From assembly GCA_934343805.1 (NCBI GenBank), contig CAKRIN010000006.1, positions 1 through 64,000 of the forward strand: a DNA stretch of 64,000 nucleotides. Direction: 5' to 3'. The stretch's first letter is position 1. Every line of letters begins with the position of its first letter. This DNA comes from an uncultured Lachnospira sp. GTDB lineage: Bacteria; Bacillota; Clostridia; Lachnospirales; Lachnospiraceae. The position numbers and the translations under genes were made by a program. The notes beneath the pieces are model-generated. The model did no database searches, was not told the origin of the DNA, and worked only from the letters and a program-made list of their open reading frames with translations. This document shows, one piece after another, positions 36,320 to 47,859 of the stretch.

Positions 36320-39300
36320 TTAATCTTCCTGTGTGAAAACAAGTTCATCTTCTCCAGACTCATCATTTTCATCAACATAGTTCTCACTGGTACTGATCTT
36401 AATGTCCTGATAACGCTTCATACCTGTACCTGCAGGGATAAGCTTACCAATGATAACATTCTCTTTAAGACCGATAAGTGGATCGATCTTTCCGTTAATA
36501 GCCGCATCTGTAAGAACCTTTGTTGTCTCCTGGAATGAAGCAGCTGACATAAATGATGTAGAAGCAAGTGACGACTTAGTAATACCAAGGATAATAGGAG
36601 TTCCTGTTGCAGGTGTCTTTCCTTCCTCTTCAAGTCTCTCATTAACTTCCTGGAATTCAATTGTATCAACCTGTGAACCTGGAAGGAAGTTTGAATCGCC
36701 AGCCTCATCAACAACTATCTTCTTAAGCATCTGACGAACAATAAGTTCAATATGCTTATCGTTGATATCAACACCCTGAATACGATAAACCTTCTGTACT
36801 TCACGAAGGAGATAATCCTGAACAGCTCTTACGCCAAGAATTCTTACAATATCATGTGGGTTCTCAGAACCTTCTGTGATTTCTTCACCCTTAGCAACAA
36901 CCTGTCCTTCAACAACCTTTTCTCTTGTATCCTTAGATAATGGATAAGCCTTTGAGTTACCCTCATCATCAGTAATAACAATTTCAGTCTTCTTCTCTGT
37001 CTTAACAATACTTACCGTTCCGCCAAATTCAGCAAGTACAGCAAGCATCTTTGGCTTTCTTGCCTCGAAAAGCTCTTCTACTCTAGGAAGACCCTGAGTA
37101 ATATTATCACCGGCAACACCACCTGTATGGAAAGTTCTCATAGTAAGCTGTGTACCAGGCTCACCGATTGACTGTGCTGCAATAATACCAACAGCCTCAC
37201 CAACCTGAACAGTCTGTCCTGTTGCCATGTTAGTTCCATAACACTTAGCACAAACCCCAATATGTGAACGGCATGTAAGAATCGTTCTGATCTTAACCTT
37301 ATCAACACCTGTCTTAATAATAGCCTCTGCTCTCTTAGGAGTTACAAGATGGTTAGCTGCAACAATAACCTCGCCAGTTGCCGGATCAACAATATCCTCA
37401 GCTAAGTATCTTCCTGTGATACGCTCCTGTAATGGCTCAAGAATATCTTCCTTGGCATCACTTGAATTAGTAGCTCTGTTATTAACAAATGAATAAACAT
37501 ACATACCAGGTATCTGCTTACCTACGCTACAATCAGTCTCTCTGATAATAAGATCCTGAGATACATCAACAAGTCTTCTTGTAAGGTATCCTGAATCGGC
37601 AGTACGAAGAGCTGTATCTGAAAGTCCCTTACGAGCTCCATGAGCTGAAATAAAGTATTCCAGAACGTCAAGACCTTCACGGAAGTTTGACTTGATAGGA
37701 AGTTCGATAGTGTTACCTGATGTATCAGCCATCAAACCACGCATACCTGCTAACTGCTTAATCTGCTGGTTAGAACCACGGGCACCAGAGTCAGCCATCA
37801 TGAAGATATTGTTATATTTATCGAGACCCTGAAGAAGGGCATCCTTAATCTTGTCATCTGTCTCCTGCCATACGCGGATAACATTCTTATGTCTCTCCTC
37901 ATCAGTAGCCTGACCTCTGTTATACTTAACAGTAATCTGTTCAACTTTCTTTTCTGCCTCAGCAAGAAGCTGTTTCTTAACTGGTGGCACAGTCATCTCT
38001 GAAATAGAAACTGTCATGGCAGCTCTTGTAGAGTACTTATAACCCATAGCCTTGATATCATCAAGAACTTCAGCAGTTGTTGTTGTACCATGAGTATTGA
38101 TAACATGCTGTAAGATATCCTTAAGCTGTTTCTTTCCTACATGGAAATCAACTTCTGGAAGTAATAAGTTCTCTTCCTTGCTTCTATCAACATATCCAAG
38201 ATCCTGAGGAAGAATTTCATTAAATATAAGTCTTCCAAGTGTAGACTCGATATTGCCAGAAATCTCTTCTCCGTTAATATTCTTAGTTACATGTACCATA
38301 ATCTTGGCATGTAATGTAATAACGCCATTCTCATAGGCAAGAAGTGCTTCATTAATGCTCTTAAATATCTTTCCTTCGCCTTTAGCACCAGGTCTTTCCT
38401 GTGTAAGGTAGTAAATACCAAGTACCATATCCTGTGAAGGAACAGCAACAGGACCACCATCAGATGGCTTAAGAAGGTTGTTAGGTGAAAGAAGCATAAA
38501 TCTACACTCTGCCTGTGCCTCTACTGAAAGTGGAAGATGGACAGCCATCTGGTCACCATCGAAATCGGCATTGAACGCTGTACAAACAAGTGGATGAAGC
38601 TTAATAGCCTTACCCTCTACAAGGATTGGCTCGAAAGCCTGTATACCGAGTCTGTGAAGTGTAGGAGCTCTGTTAAGCATAACTGGATGCTCTTTGATAA
38701 CATCTTCAAGTACATCCCATACTTCTGGCTCAAGATGCTCAACACTCTTCTTTGCTTTCTTAATATTATCTGCAAGATTACGTCTTACAAGCTCTCTCAT
38801 AACAAATGGCTTGAATAATTCAATAGCCATTTCCTTAGGAAGACCGCACTGGTAAATCTTAAGTTCTGGTCCTACTACGATAACTGAACGTCCTGAATAG
38901 TCAACTCGCTTACCAAGAAGGTTCTGTCTGAAACGTCCCTGCTTACCCTTTAACAGATCTGATAAAGACTTAAGTGCTCTGTTACCAGGACCAGTTACAG
39001 GACGACCATTTCTACGTCCATTATCAATAAGTGCATCAACAGCCTCCTGAAGCATTCTCTTCTCATTACGAACAATAATTTCAGGAGCTCCAAGCTCTAT
39101 AAGTCTTGCAAGTCTGTTGTTTCTGTTAATAATTCTTCTATACAGATCATTAAGATCTGAAGTTGCAAAACGTCCACCATCAAGCTGAACCATAGGTCTT
39201 AAATCTGGTGGAATTACAGGAATTTCTGTAAGAATCATCCACTCTGGCTTAGTTCCAGCATTTTTAAATGCTTCTACAACTTCGATTCTCTTTATAAGTC

Positions 39301-39934
39301 TGGCAGCCTTCTGAGAAGTAGTATTGGCAAGTTCCTCTTTAAGTTTAACCTCTTCTTCCTCAAGATTAACCATCTGAAGAAGCTCTAAGATAGCCTCAGC
39401 ACCCATACCAACACGGAATGCGCTGCTTCCATACTGCTCGCAGAGTTCTCTGTACTCTGTCTCAGTAAGAATCTTCTTGAAAGGAATATCTGTTTCGCCT
39501 GGATCAATTACGATATATGAAGCGAAATATAATACCTTCTCAAGGTTCTTAGGACCAATATCAAGAATGAGATCCATGCGGCTAGGAATACCCTTAAAGT
39601 ACCAGATATGTGATACTGGTGCAGCCAGATGAATATGACCCATACGATCTCTTCTTACACTGGCCTTAGTAACTTCTACACCACATTTATCGCAGACAAT
39701 ACCCTTATCTTTAATCTTCTTATACTTTCCGCAGTGGCACTCCCAGTCCTTGCTAGGACCAAATATTTTTTCGCAGAAAAGACCATCCTTTTCTGGTTTA
39801 AGTGTTCTATAGTTAATTGTTTCAGGTTTGGTAACCTCACCATGAGACCACTCCAAAATATTCTCAGGAGAAGCAAGCTTAATCTGAATCTTATCAAATT
39901 TCATTGACTTATTTGATTTAATTTCTTCTGCCAT
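36320..39934 (-). CDS. rpoC: DNA-directed RNA polymerase subunit beta'
   Basis: Largest RNA polymerase subunit, holding the catalytic magnesium. The 1204 aa protein has an N-terminal zinc finger (Cys66, Cys68, Cys81, Cys84), the active-site motif [12 protein letters not shown] (Asp457, 459, 461) and the trigger-loop region ([19 protein letters not shown] and MTAT-like segments further on). A second zinc site is seen in [14 protein letters not shown]. The ATG follows AGAAGGGAGCACTATA, 18 bp after rpoB. It ends with an acidic tail. A strong terminator follows. Confidence 0.98.
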   Translation of the reverse strand: MAEEIKSNKSMKFDKIQIKLASPENILEWSHGEVTKPETINYRTLKPEKDGLFCEKIFGPSKDWECHCGKYKKIKDKGIVCDKCGVEVTKASVRRDRMGHIHLAAPVSHIWYFKGIPSRMDLILDIGPKNLEKVLYFASYIVIDPGETDIPFKKILTETEYRELCEQYGSSAFRVGMGAEAILELLQMVNLEEEEVKLKEELANTTSQKAARLIKRIEVVEAFKNAGTKPEWMILTEIPVIPPDLRPMVQLDGGRFATSDLNDLYRRIINRNNRLARLIELGAPEIIVRNEKRMLQEAVDALIDNGRRNGRPVTGPGNRALKSLSDLLKGKQGRFRQNLLGKRVDYSGRSVIVVGPELKIYQCGLPKEMAIELFKPFVMRELVRRNLADNIKKAKKSVEHLEPEVWDVLEDVIKEHPVMLNRAPTLHRLGIQAFEPILVEGKAIKLHPLVCTAFNADFDGDQMAVHLPLSVEAQAECRFMLLSPNNLLKPSDGGPVAVPSQDMVLGIYYLTQERPGAKGEGKIFKSINEALLAYENGVITLHAKIMVHVTKNINGEEISGNIESTLGRLIFNEILPQDLGYVDRSKEENLLLPEVDFHVGKKQLKDILQHVINTHGTTTTAEVLDDIKAMGYKYSTRAAMTVSISEMTVPPVKKQLLAEAEKKVEQITVKYNRGQATDEERHKNVIRVWQETDDKIKDALLQGLDKYNNIFMMADSGARGSNQQIKQLAGMRGLMADTSGNTIELPIKSNFREGLDVLEYFISAHGARKGLSDTALRTADSGYLTRRLVDVSQDLIIRETDCSVGKQIPGMYVYSFVNNRATNSSDAKEDILEPLQERITGRYLAEDIVDPATGEVIVAANHLVTPKRAEAIIKTGVDKVKIRTILTCRSHIGVCAKCYGTNMATGQTVQVGEAVGIIAAQSIGEPGTQLTMRTFHTGGVAGDNITQGLPRVEELFEARKPKMLAVLAEFGGTVSIVKTEKKTEIVITDDEGNSKAYPLSKDTREKVVEGQVVAKGEEITEGSENPHDIVRILGVRAVQDYLLREVQKVYRIQGVDINDKHIELIVRQMLKKIVVDEAGDSNFLPGSQVDTIEFQEVNERLEEEGKTPATGTPIILGITKSSLASTSFMSAASFQETTKVLTDAAINGKIDPLIGLKENVIIGKLIPAGTGMKRYQDIKISTSENYVDENDESGEDELVFTQED

Positions 39935-39952
39935 TATAGTGCTCCCTTCTAA

Positions 39953-42900
39953 TTAATATTCATCCGAATTACCATCGCCGTAATCATCATCAAAATCATC
40001 GGCCATATCGAAGTCGGCGTCATCAGCTGATTCTACAGCATCCTCTGTTCCATCTTCATTAAGAGTAACTGTTGACATACCGCCAGCCTTGTACTCTGCC
40101 TCTTCCTCTCTGCTGTTTCTTCTATATCCATTACCATCATCAAGAACCTTCTTGAAATCAGTAACTTCATATTCAGAACTCTCAAGAAGCTTAACTTCAT
40201 TGTTATCCTGATCAAGAACTCTTACATCAAGTGCAAGTGACTGAAGTTCCTTAAGAAGAACCTTAAATGATTCTGGAACTCCTGGTTCAGGAATATTCTC
40301 ACCCTTAATAATTGCTTCGTAAGTCTTAACACGTCCTACAACATCATCAGACTTAACAGTAAGGATTTCCTGAAGTGTATAAGCAGCACCATAAGCCTCA
40401 AGTGCCCAAACTTCCATTTCTCCGAATCTCTGTCCACCGAACTGAGCCTTACCACCAAGTGGCTGCTGTGTTACAAGTGAGTAAGGACCTGTTGAACGTG
40501 CATGGATCTTATCATCAACAAGATGATGAAGCTTTAAGTAATGCATGAATCCGATAGTTACAGGGCTGTCGAAATACTCACCTGTTCTACCATCTCTGAG
40601 TCTTACCTTACCATCACGGCCGATTGGAACGCCCTTCCACTCTGCTCTGTGATCTCTATGTTCTGAAAGGTAATCAAATACCTCTTTATTAAGAACGTCT
40701 TTATATTCAGCAGTGAATGTAATCATATCCTCTGGATATTCTTCGCCATTCTTCTCTGCCTCAGCCTTTTCAGCTGCAAGCTCCTCATCATCAAATGGGT
40801 GATTAGCATATGCATTTGCCATATCAAGAGTATCCATAATATCATTCTCATCTGCGCCATCGAATACTGGAGTAGAAATATTAAATCCAAGAACCTTGGC
40901 AGCAAGGCTTAAATGTATCTCAAGGACCTGTCCAATGTTCATTCGTGAAGGAACGCCCAATGGATTAAGTACGATATCAAGAGGACGTCCATTTGGAAGG
41001 AATGGCATATCTTCAACAGGAAGCACTCTTGAAACGACACCCTTGTTACCATGACGACCAGCCATCTTATCACCAACGCCAATCTTTCTCTTCTGCGCAA
41101 TATATATACGAACAGACTTGTTAACTCCCGGTGAGAGTTCATCTCCGTTTTCTCTTGTAAATGTCTTGACAGCAACAACAATACCATAAGCACCATGAGG
41201 TACCTTAAGTGATGTATCTCTTACTTCTCTTGCCTTCTCGCCAAAAATAGCTCTAAGAAGTCTCTCTTCTGCAGTAAGCTCTGTTTCCCCCTTAGGAGTA
41301 ACCTTACCAACAAGAATGTCTCCGGCTCTTACTTCTGCACCAACACGGATAATACCATCCTCGTCAAGATCCTTAACTGCATCTGAACCGGTAGAAGGAA
41401 GATCTCTTGTAATCTCTTCTGGTCCTAACTTTGTATCCCTTGCTTCTGTCTCATATTCTTCAATATGAATAGAAGTATAAACATCATCTCTTACAAGACG
41501 CTCACTAAGAAGTACAGCATCCTCGTAATTATAACCTTCCCAAGTCATGAAACCTATAAGTGGATTCTTACCAAGGGCAATCTCACCATTAGATGTAGAT
41601 GGACCATCAGCAATAACATCTCCTGCTTTAACTTCATCACCCTTAAATACAATAGGTCTCTGATTATAGCAGTTACTCTGGTTACTTCTTGAGAATTTAG
41701 TAAGCTTATATTCGCGTGCCTTGCCATCCTTCTCTCTGATAACAATCTTGTTAGACTCAGAAGAAAGAACAACGCCATCAGCCTCTGCAACTACACACAC
41801 GCCTGAGTCAACTGCAGTCTTGTTCTCAATACCAGTTCCGATAACAGGAGCTTCTGTCATAAGAAGAGGTACGGCCTGACGCTGCATGTTAGAACCCATG
41901 AGGGCACGGGTACAGTCATCATTCTGAAGGAATGGAATCATAGATGTAGCAACTGAGAATACCATCTTAGGAGACACATCCATAAGATCAATCTGGCTCT
42001 TATCGAACTGAGAAGTTTCTTCTCTGTAACGTCCAGATACAGTGTTTCTTACAAAATAACCATTCTCATCAATCTCTGCATTAGCCTGAGCTACATGAAA
42101 ATCATCTTCCTCGTCAGCTGTAAAATAACGAACTTCATCAGTAACCCTTGGATTCTTAGGATCACTCTTATCTACGATACGATAAGGAGCTTCAACAAAT
42201 CCATATTCATTAATTCTTGCATAAGATGCAAGTGAGTTGATAAGACCGATGTTAGGTCCTTCAGGAGTCTCGATAGGGCACATTCTACCATAATGGGTAT
42301 AGTGTACATCTCGAACCTCGAAACCTGCACGATCTCTTGAAAGACCACCAGGACCAAGGGCTGAAAGACGTCTCTTATGAGTAATCTCACTAAGAGGGTT
42401 ATTCTGATCCATGAACTGTGACAGCTGTGAACTTCCAAAGAACTCCTTAATAGCAGCTGTTACCGGTTTAATATTAATAAGTGACTGTGGAGAAATTCCG
42501 CTAAGATCCTGTGTAGACATTCTCTCACGGACAACTCTTTCCATTCTTGAAATACCAATTCTGAACTGGTTCTGAAGAAGTTCTCCTACAGCTCTGATAC
42601 GTCTGTTTCCAAGGTGATCAATATCATCCTTAGTACCAACACCATATTCAAGGTGCATATTATAATTAATAGAGGCAAGAATATCTTCTACTGTAATATG
42701 CTTAGGTATAAGGTCAGCAATATTCTTAGCGATAGCTTCCTTAATATCCTCTAAAGATTCATTCTCAGCAAGAATCTGTTCAAGAACAGGATAGTATACA
42801 TACTCTGTTACTCCAAGTTCCTTAGCTTCTTCTTCGCTGATGTCAACCCATTTTGTAATATCTACAGCACGGTTAGAAAGAATCTTAACCACTCTGTCCG

Positions 42901-43930
42901 ACATTGTACCATCAGCAGCCTTAACCTCTGCTGTAATGAACACTGAAGGAACTGCTGCATCCTGAATAGCCTGCGCTGTTTCTCTAGTAAGCTTCTCTCC
43001 TGCACTTGCAATTACAGTACCATTTGCATCAACAACATCCTCTGCAAGAACTTGTCCTGTAAGTCTGCTCTTAAAAGAAAGCTTCTTATTAAACTTATAT
43101 CTTCCTACATGAGCAAGATCATATCTTCTTGGATCAAAGAACATACCTGAAATAAGTGCCTCAGCACTTTCAACAGATAATGGTTCGCCTGGTCTTAACT
43201 TCTTATAAAGTTCAAGAATACCTTCCTGGTAATTAGTAGATGTATCCTTTTCCATAGTTGCAAGAAGCTTTGGCTCTTCTCCAAAAATATCAAGAATCTC
43301 AGCATTAGTACCAAAACCTAAAGCTCTGATAAGAACTGTAATAGGAACTTTCTTATTACGATCAACCTTAACATAGAATACATCATTAGCATCTGTTTCA
43401 TACTCTAACCATGCACCTCTGTTAGGAATTACCTGACAGCTGTATAAGAAAATCTTACCATACTTATCTTTCTGTATATCATAATAAATACCAGGTGAAC
43501 GTACCAACTGGCTGACAATTACTCGCTCAGCACCATTAATTACAAATGTACCTGTCTTAGTCATTAATGGCAGGTCACCCATGAATATTTCATGTTCGCT
43601 GATGCTTTCTGTCTCTTTGTTATGAAGTCTTACTGTAACCTTAAGAGGAGCTGCATATGTAGCATCTCTTTCTTTACACTCTTCAATTGAATACTTAACT
43701 TCGTCTTCACATAACGCAAAATCCACAAATTCCAGACTCAATCTTCCATTGTAGTCTGCAATTGGAGATATGTCATCAAAGACCTCTTTCAAGCCTTCAT
43801 TCAAAAACCACTGGTAAGAATCCTTCTGCACCTCAATAAGGTTAGGCATCTCAAGAACCTCTTTCTGTCTTGAGAAACTCATACGCATTGCCTTGCCCGA
43901 CGTTATTGGGCGTAATCTGTTTTTCTCCAT
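39953..43930 (-). CDS. rpoB: DNA-directed RNA polymerase subunit beta
   Basis: Second-largest RNA polymerase subunit. The 1325 aa protein is long for a Firmicute. Recognised segments are [20 protein letters not shown] and [15 protein letters not shown] (rifampicin-binding region, looking wild type), [14 protein letters not shown] and [13 protein letters not shown] near the end. Extra length comes from insertions in the first third (about residues 310-420) and a C-terminal extension ending in an Asp/Glu-rich tail ([17 protein letters not shown]). The ATG follows TAAGGGGTGAAACGTCA. It has its own promoter after the rplL terminator. Confidence 0.98.
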   Translation of the reverse strand: MEKNRLRPITSGKAMRMSFSRQKEVLEMPNLIEVQKDSYQWFLNEGLKEVFDDISPIADYNGRLSLEFVDFALCEDEVKYSIEECKERDATYAAPLKVTVRLHNKETESISEHEIFMGDLPLMTKTGTFVINGAERVIVSQLVRSPGIYYDIQKDKYGKIFLYSCQVIPNRGAWLEYETDANDVFYVKVDRNKKVPITVLIRALGFGTNAEILDIFGEEPKLLATMEKDTSTNYQEGILELYKKLRPGEPLSVESAEALISGMFFDPRRYDLAHVGRYKFNKKLSFKSRLTGQVLAEDVVDANGTVIASAGEKLTRETAQAIQDAAVPSVFITAEVKAADGTMSDRVVKILSNRAVDITKWVDISEEEAKELGVTEYVYYPVLEQILAENESLEDIKEAIAKNIADLIPKHITVEDILASINYNMHLEYGVGTKDDIDHLGNRRIRAVGELLQNQFRIGISRMERVVRERMSTQDLSGISPQSLINIKPVTAAIKEFFGSSQLSQFMDQNNPLSEITHKRRLSALGPGGLSRDRAGFEVRDVHYTHYGRMCPIETPEGPNIGLINSLASYARINEYGFVEAPYRIVDKSDPKNPRVTDEVRYFTADEEDDFHVAQANAEIDENGYFVRNTVSGRYREETSQFDKSQIDLMDVSPKMVFSVATSMIPFLQNDDCTRALMGSNMQRQAVPLLMTEAPVIGTGIENKTAVDSGVCVVAEADGVVLSSESNKIVIREKDGKAREYKLTKFSRSNQSNCYNQRPIVFKGDEVKAGDVIADGPSTSNGEIALGKNPLIGFMTWEGYNYEDAVLLSERLVRDDVYTSIHIEEYETEARDTKLGPEEITRDLPSTGSDAVKDLDEDGIIRVGAEVRAGDILVGKVTPKGETELTAEERLLRAIFGEKAREVRDTSLKVPHGAYGIVVAVKTFTRENGDELSPGVNKSVRIYIAQKRKIGVGDKMAGRHGNKGVVSRVLPVEDMPFLPNGRPLDIVLNPLGVPSRMNIGQVLEIHLSLAAKVLGFNISTPVFDGADENDIMDTLDMANAYANHPFDDEELAAEKAEAEKNGEEYPEDMITFTAEYKDVLNKEVFDYLSEHRDHRAEWKGVPIGRDGKVRLRDGRTGEYFDSPVTIGFMHYLKLHHLVDDKIHARSTGPYSLVTQQPLGGKAQFGGQRFGEMEVWALEAYGAAYTLQEILTVKSDDVVGRVKTYEAIIKGENIPEPGVPESFKVLLKELQSLALDVRVLDQDNNEVKLLESSEYEVTDFKKVLDDGNGYRRNSREEEAEYKAGGMSTVTLNEDGTEDAVESADDADFDMADDFDDDYGDGNSDEY

Positions 43931-44026
43931 TGACGTTTCACCCCTTAGTTTTCTTCACATTAATATATTACATTATCGGTAAATGTGCAGAGAATGAGCA
44001 CAAGTTACCACAATAGTGCATTGTCC

Positions 44027-44055
44027 ATAGTACATCAAAGCAAATTATATGTCAA
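44027..44055 (-). promoter_or_regulatory. Promoter of rpoB-rpoC
   Basis: On the minus strand, TTGACA (44050-44055) and TACTAT (44027-44032) are 17 bases apart, about 95 bases before the rpoB ATG, downstream of the rplL terminator. Confidence 0.82.
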
Positions 44056-44152
44056 GGGATTTTCAAAAATTTCCACGAATATTTTAAGAATAATTATAGA
44101 TAAGTCATTCCACCTGTTTGCAGTGGACATAAGACATGGTCATACCATTTTA

Positions 44153-44195
44153 GAAAAAAGAAAAGACAGGAGCCATACAGCCCGCTGTCTTTTCT
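44153..44195 (-). terminator. Terminator/attenuator after rplL
   Basis: On the minus strand, AGAAAAGACAG (44185-44195) pairs with CTGTCTTTTCT (44159-44169), followed by TTTTT. It lies between rplL and rpoB, where many bacteria reduce readthrough into the polymerase genes. Confidence 0.92.
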
Positions 44196-44223
44196 ATTAT
44201 ATTCATCAGAACAATCAAGTAAA

Positions 44224-44589
44224 TTACTTAAGAGTAACCTTAGCTCCAACTTCTTCAAGCTTCTTCTTGATATCCTCAGCCTCTTCCTTAGAAGCCTGCT
44301 CCTTAACAACCTTAGGAGCTCCATCAACAACATCCTTAGCTTCCTTTAAGCCAAGACCTGTGATCTCACGAACAACCTTGATAACCTTAACCTTCTGATC
44401 TCCAGCTTCTGTAAGCTCTACATCAAACTCAGACTTCTCTTCTGCTGCTCCAGCACCTGCTCCAGTTGCTGCTACTACAACGCCTGCTGCTGCAGATACG
44501 CCAAACTCTTCTTCACAAGCCTTAACTAAATCGTTAAGCTCTAATACTGATAAACCTTTAATAACTTCAATAATTTCCTGTGTTGTCAT
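44224..44589 (-). CDS. rplL: 50S ribosomal protein L7/L12
   Basis: Stalk protein present in several copies, recruiting GTPase factors. The 121 aa protein has the dimerising N-terminal domain ([20 protein letters not shown]), an Ala/Gly-rich hinge ([18 protein letters not shown]) and the C-terminal domain [20 protein letters not shown]. The ATG follows AAAAGGAGATTATAATA. Two hairpins in the spacer after rplJ could raise its expression. Confidence 0.97.
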   Translation of the reverse strand: MTTQEIIEVIKGLSVLELNDLVKACEEEFGVSAAAGVVVAATGAGAGAAEEKSEFDVELTEAGDQKVKVIKVVREITGLGLKEAKDVVDGAPKVVKEQASKEEAEDIKKKLEEVGAKVTLK

Positions 44590-44622
44590 TATTATAATCT
44601 CCTTTTAATCTTATTCTTGTTT

Positions 44623-44670
44623 TGAAAGCTGCCATCCAGCTTTCATGTTAAAATCAGTTAAATACTGATT
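44623..44670 (-). promoter_or_regulatory. Pair of hairpins between rplJ and rplL
   Basis: On the minus strand, AATCAGT pairs with ACTGATT (44664-44670 with 44652-44658), overlapping the end of rplJ, and TGAAAGCTG pairs with CAGCTTTCA (44637-44645 with 44623-44631) as a 9-bp perfect stem. No T-run follows. Likely roles are mRNA processing or differential translation that yields more L7/L12 than L10; this is inference. Confidence 0.5.
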
Positions 44671-45172
44671 AAGCAACTTCCCCGTTCTTCTCAGCGATCT
44701 GCTTAATAACACGAGCAAAGTTTGTAATAGGTGACTGCATACTTCCAAGTAACTTTGAAAGAAGCTCCTCTCTTGAAGGAATAGTAGCGATAGTAGCAAT
44801 TCCTGCTGCATCGTAGAATGTTCCTTCAACAACGCCACACTTTAACTCAAGAGCATCTGCTGTCTTAGCGAAGTTAGCTAAAATTCTTGCAGGAGCAGTA
44901 GCATCTGTCTTGCAGAATGCAATTGCATTAGTTCCTTCAAGAGTATCAGCGATTGACTCAAACTCTGTTCCAGCAACAACTCTCTTTACTAAAGTGTTCT
45001 TATAAACCTTATAAACTACACCAGCTTCTCTTAACTGCTTACGAAGCTGTGTATCCTGCTCTACTGTAAGACCGCTGTAGTTAACTACAACAACGCCCTG
45101 AGCGCCATCGAAATTAGCTTTGATCTCATCAATAGTAGATGTCTTAAGGCCTACATTCTTTAAAATAGCCAT
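44669..45172 (-). CDS. rplJ: 50S ribosomal protein L10
   Basis: Anchors the L7/L12 stalk to 23S rRNA and autoregulates through its leader. The 167 aa protein has GAQGVVVVNYSGLTVEQDTQ, REAGVVYKVYKNTLVKRVV and the C-terminal stalk-binding helix (LGSMQSPITNFARVIKQIAE). The ATG follows AGGAGGTAATTATTC. The upstream region holds a full L10-type leader with a terminator. Confidence 0.97.
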   Translation of the reverse strand: MAILKNVGLKTSTIDEIKANFDGAQGVVVVNYSGLTVEQDTQLRKQLREAGVVYKVYKNTLVKRVVAGTEFESIADTLEGTNAIAFCKTDATAPARILANFAKTADALELKCGVVEGTFYDAAGIATIATIPSREELLSKLLGSMQSPITNFARVIKQIAEKNGEVA

Positions 45173-45409
45173 GAATAATTACCTCCTGTTAGATTCTTGC
45201 TTCTTTAAAGAAGCGATTTTGCCTAAGTGAAGATTATTCGTCTATAGTTTCCCTACAAACAAAAACCCTCTCCGCCAAAGACAGAGAGGGAATAGTTAAT
45301 CAAATCCTTAAATCCTCGGTAGGCGTGTTACCTTTAACCCGCAGTTAAACTGCAAGGACCTGCTGTCTACGGCAAAATATTATATGTTAGTAGCTAATGC
45401 TACTCACAA
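45173..45409 (-). ncRNA. L10 leader RNA (autoregulatory 5' UTR of rplJ)
   Basis: From the promoter at 45416-45444 the predicted leader is about 235 nt. It holds the conserved kink-turn-like segment around GGUUAAAGGUAACACGCCUA (minus strand), a CAGUUUAACUG stem, then the terminator at 45261-45290 and a 16-nt palindrome (45199-45214) just before the ribosome binding site. In Firmicutes the L10-L7/L12 complex binds this element and controls a terminator switch; the layout fits. Confidence 0.8.
45261..45290 (-). terminator. Attenuator terminator in the L10 leader
   Basis: On the minus strand, CCCTCTC (45284-45290) pairs with GAGAGGG (45266-45272), followed by TTTTT. It is inside the rplJ leader, upstream of the gene, so it is probably a regulated terminator. 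Confidence 0.88.
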
Positions 45410-45415
45410 GGTGAT

Positions 45416-45444
45416 AGTATACTATCAAAATATATTGGTGTCAA
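45416..45444 (-). promoter_or_regulatory. Promoter of rplJ-rplL
   Basis: On the minus strand, TTGACA (45439-45444) and TATACT (45416-45421) are 17 bases apart, directly after the rplA stop. Confidence 0.87.
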
Positions 45445-45464
45445 CCGTTTTATAAAAAATCTTA

Positions 45465-46160
45465 TTAACCCACATACTTGGCTGTGCTTAACTTAACACC
45501 AGGTCCCATAGTAGAAGTAAGAACTACACTTCTAAGATAAGCTCCCTTAAGTGAAGATGGCTTAGCCTTAACGATTGCATCCATAATAGCCTGGAAGTTG
45601 TCTGATAACTGCTCCTCTGTAAATGAAGCCTTACCAATTGGCACGTGAATGATATTAGTCTTGTCAAGTCTGTACTCAATCTTACCAGCCTTGATATCAT
45701 TAACAGCTTTTGTTACATCCATAGTAACTGTACCAGCCTTAGGGTTTGGCATTAATCCCTTAGGACCAAGTACACGACCAAGACGACCAACAACACCCAT
45801 CATATCTGGAGTTGCAACAACAACGTCGAACTCAAACCAGTTATCGTTCTGGATCTTAGGAATAAGCTCCTCGCCACCAACGAAATCTGCTCCAGCTGCA
45901 AGAGCCTCATCAGCCTTAGCGCCCTTAGCAAATACTAATACACGTACAGTCTTACCTGTTCCGTGTGGAAGAACAACAGCTCCTCTGATCTGCTGCTCAG
46001 CGTGACGTCCATCACAACCTGTTCTGATATGTGCTTCGATTGTCTCGTCGAATTTAGCAGTAGCGTTCTTCTTTACTAATGAGATAGCGTCTGCTGCTTC
46101 GTATAATGTCTGGCGGTCAATATTCTTGGCTGCCTCAACGTATTTCTTTCCTCTTTTCAT
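45465..46160 (-). CDS. rplA: 50S ribosomal protein L1
   Basis: Stalk protein at the E site and translational repressor of its own operon in many bacteria. The 231 aa protein has [34 protein letters not shown] and [13 protein letters not shown]. The ATG follows TAGGAGGTTTATA. It is second in rplK-rplA; no clear terminator precedes the rplJ promoter. Confidence 0.97.
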   Translation of the reverse strand: MKRGKKYVEAAKNIDRQTLYEAADAISLVKKNATAKFDETIEAHIRTGCDGRHAEQQIRGAVVLPHGTGKTVRVLVFAKGAKADEALAAGADFVGGEELIPKIQNDNWFEFDVVVATPDMMGVVGRLGRVLGPKGLMPNPKAGTVTMDVTKAVNDIKAGKIEYRLDKTNIIHVPIGKASFTEEQLSDNFQAIMDAIVKAKPSSLKGAYLRSVVLTSTMGPGVKLSTAKYVG

Positions 46161-46232
46161 TATAAACCTCCTAGTGGTAATATCGGAAGGATTCTATCTT
46201 TCCTCCCACAATAATCATGAATCAAATGTAGA

Positions 46233-46658
46233 TTAATCCTCTACAACGATACCCATACTCTTAGCTGTTCCTTCAATCATAGAAGTAGCTGCTTCGATAG
46301 ATGCAGCGTTAAGATCTGGCATCTTAAGCTCAGCGATCTTCTGAACTTCTGCTCTCTTAATTGTAGCAACCTTAGTCTTATTAGGTACGCCTGATCCTGA
46401 CTTAATGTTGCAAGCCTTCTTAAGAAGTACTGCTGCAGGTGGAGTCTTTGTAATAAAGCTGAAGCTTCTATCAGCATAAACTGTAATAACTACAGGTATG
46501 ATAAGATCTCCCTGATCTGCTGTCTTAGCATTGAACTGCTTTGTGAATTCTACGATGTTAACACCGTGCTGACCAAGTGCTGGACCTACTGGTGGAGCTG
46601 GTGTAGCTTTGCCGGCAGGAATCTGTAATTTAATATATCCTGTTACTTTCTTTGCCAT
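46233..46658 (-). CDS. rplK: 50S ribosomal protein L11
   Basis: GTPase-centre protein. The 141 aa sequence has [20 protein letters not shown] with [15 protein letters not shown], and [20 protein letters not shown] with [17 protein letters not shown]. The Pro-rich N-terminal loop is intact. The ATG follows TAGGAGGTGCCAAA. It follows nusG after a 98-bp spacer with possible hairpins. Confidence 0.97.
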   Translation of the reverse strand: MAKKVTGYIKLQIPAGKATPAPPVGPALGQHGVNIVEFTKQFNAKTADQGDLIIPVVITVYADRSFSFITKTPPAAVLLKKACNIKSGSGVPNKTKVATIKRAEVQKIAELKMPDLNAASIEAATSMIEGTAKSMGIVVED

Positions 46659-46756
46659 TTTGGCACCTCCTAAAAATAAATGTGGTAATTGGCGACCATC
46701 ATATATTACTCGCTAATTCATTCTGGTCTCCCACGTCCCAGGATCGGGACTGTTTC
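46659..46756 (-). promoter_or_regulatory. Structured spacer before rplK (possible L1 target)
   Basis: On the minus strand, GTCCC (46746-46750) pairs with GGGAC (46735-46739). Then GGGAGACCA and TGGTCGCC can form a longer stem enclosing a loop of about 25 nt. No promoter is clear. L1 binds a site in the rplK leader in several bacteria; assignment here is tentative. Confidence 0.35.
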
Positions 46757-47293
46757 TTACAGTAACTTCACATCTGTGAAATCAATTTCAACCGGTGTTT
46801 CACGGCCGAACATTTCAACATTAATTGTAAGGCACTGCTTGCCTTCATTAATGTTAGTAATTTCACCAACGGTATCTTCCCATGCTCCAGAAAGAATCAT
46901 AACCTTGTCGCCGATTTTTCCGGCAAACTGAATAACAGGCTTAACTTCCTGCTCTTCCTCCAGGCTGATTCCAAGAGCCTTGATTTCTGTTGGTGTAAGT
47001 GGCACTGGCTTAGATCCAGGGCCTACAAAACCTGTGACACCCCTTGTGTTTCTGACAACATACCAGCTGTCATCATTCATAACCATCTTCACAAGAACGT
47101 ATCCAGGAAACATTTTCTTCTGAGCAGCTTTCTTAGAGCCATCCTTAATCTCCACTACTGTTTCAAGTGGAACGATAACTTCAAGAATCTGATCGTGAAG
47201 ATTTCTGTTTTCAACTGTCTTCTCAATGTTAGCCTTCACCTTATTCTCATAACCTGAATAAGTGTGAACTACATACCATTTTGCGTCATCCAT
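46757..47293 (-). CDS. nusG: Transcription termination/antitermination factor NusG
   Basis: Binds RNA polymerase to promote processivity or termination. The 178 aa protein has KWYVVHTYSGYENKVKANIE, PGYVLVKMVMNDDSWYVVRN, TRGVTGFVGPG and a C-terminal KOW domain (GDKVMILSGAWEDTVGEI). The ATG follows AGGTGATTGT. It lies in the standard rpmG-secE-nusG-rplK-rplA order. Confidence 0.97.
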   Translation of the reverse strand: MDDAKWYVVHTYSGYENKVKANIEKTVENRNLHDQILEVIVPLETVVEIKDGSKKAAQKKMFPGYVLVKMVMNDDSWYVVRNTRGVTGFVGPGSKPVPLTPTEIKALGISLEEEQEVKPVIQFAGKIGDKVMILSGAWEDTVGEITNINEGKQCLTINVEMFGRETPVEIDFTDVKLL

Positions 47294-47308
47294 ACAATCA
47301 CCTATTCC

Positions 47309-47512
47309 TTATTTTACAATGAACTCAATTCCAAAGCGGACAATTAAATCCACAACTGCAATGATTACACCTAATAATACGGATACAGCCAGAACAGCTC
47401 CAGTTTCTTTTGTAAGTGACTTACGGTCTGGCCAAATAATTTTTGAAAATTCAGCTTTCAAACCTTTGAACCAGTTCTTTTTCTGCTTCTTAGCTTTTAC
47501 AGTATCACCCAT
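47309..47512 (-). CDS. secE: Protein translocase subunit SecE
   Basis: Small SecYEG subunit. The 67 aa protein has an amphipathic segment with the family motif WFKGLKAEFSKIIWPDRKSL and one transmembrane helix (AVLAVSVLLGVIIAVVDLIV). The ATG follows GAGGAGTATTTC. It lies between rpmG and nusG as usual. Confidence 0.96.
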   Translation of the reverse strand: MGDTVKAKKQKKNWFKGLKAEFSKIIWPDRKSLTKETGAVLAVSVLLGVIIAVVDLIVRFGIEFIVK

Positions 47513-47534
47513 GAAATACTCCTCACTGTACTAA

Positions 47535-47684
47535 TTACTTTGTTTCCTTGTGTAATGTGTGTGATTTACAGAACTTACAATATTTCTTTGTTTCCATTCT
47601 GTCCGGATGAGCTTTCTTTTCCTTAGTCATGTTGTAATTGCGCTGTTTACACTCAGTACATGCCAATGTTATCTTTACTCGCAC
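47535..47684 (-). CDS. rpmG: 50S ribosomal protein L33, zinc-binding type (short gene, GTG start)
   Basis: A 49 aa large-subunit protein. On the minus strand the reading is GTG at 47682-47684, then [20 protein letters not shown], and on to [15 protein letters not shown], with TAA at 47535-47537. Two CxxC pairs, Cys9/Cys12 and Cys36/Cys39, make it the zinc-containing L33. GGAGGTGGAAGTT precedes the start. It opens the rpmG-secE-nusG operon. Confidence 0.95.
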   Translation of the reverse strand: MRVKITLACTECKQRNYNMTKEKKAHPDRMETKKYCKFCKSHTLHKETK

Positions 47685-47807
47685 AACTTCCACCTCCAAT
47701 TATTATTTTTGTAGGTGTTAAAACACCAATTGGTTTCTCTGCTGCCTTATCAATGTTGGGTTGTTGATTTATAGGCACACAAAAAAGACCGCTTCCATAG
47801 CCGTTCT

Positions 47808-47837
47808 AATATAGCACAGCATAAACTACCTCGTCAA
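47808..47837 (-). promoter_or_regulatory. Promoter of rpmG-secE-nusG
   Basis: On the minus strand, TTGACG (47832-47837) and TATATT (47808-47813) are 18 bases apart. The leader has an inverted repeat GGTGT/ACACC near 47712-47726. Confidence 0.7.
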
Positions 47838-47859
47838 CAACTTTTTTAATAAAAATATA

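Noticed and set aside
42350..42460. Rifampicin-resistance substitutions in RpoB.
   Set aside because: The [20 protein letters not shown] region looks like ordinary susceptible sequence by eye.
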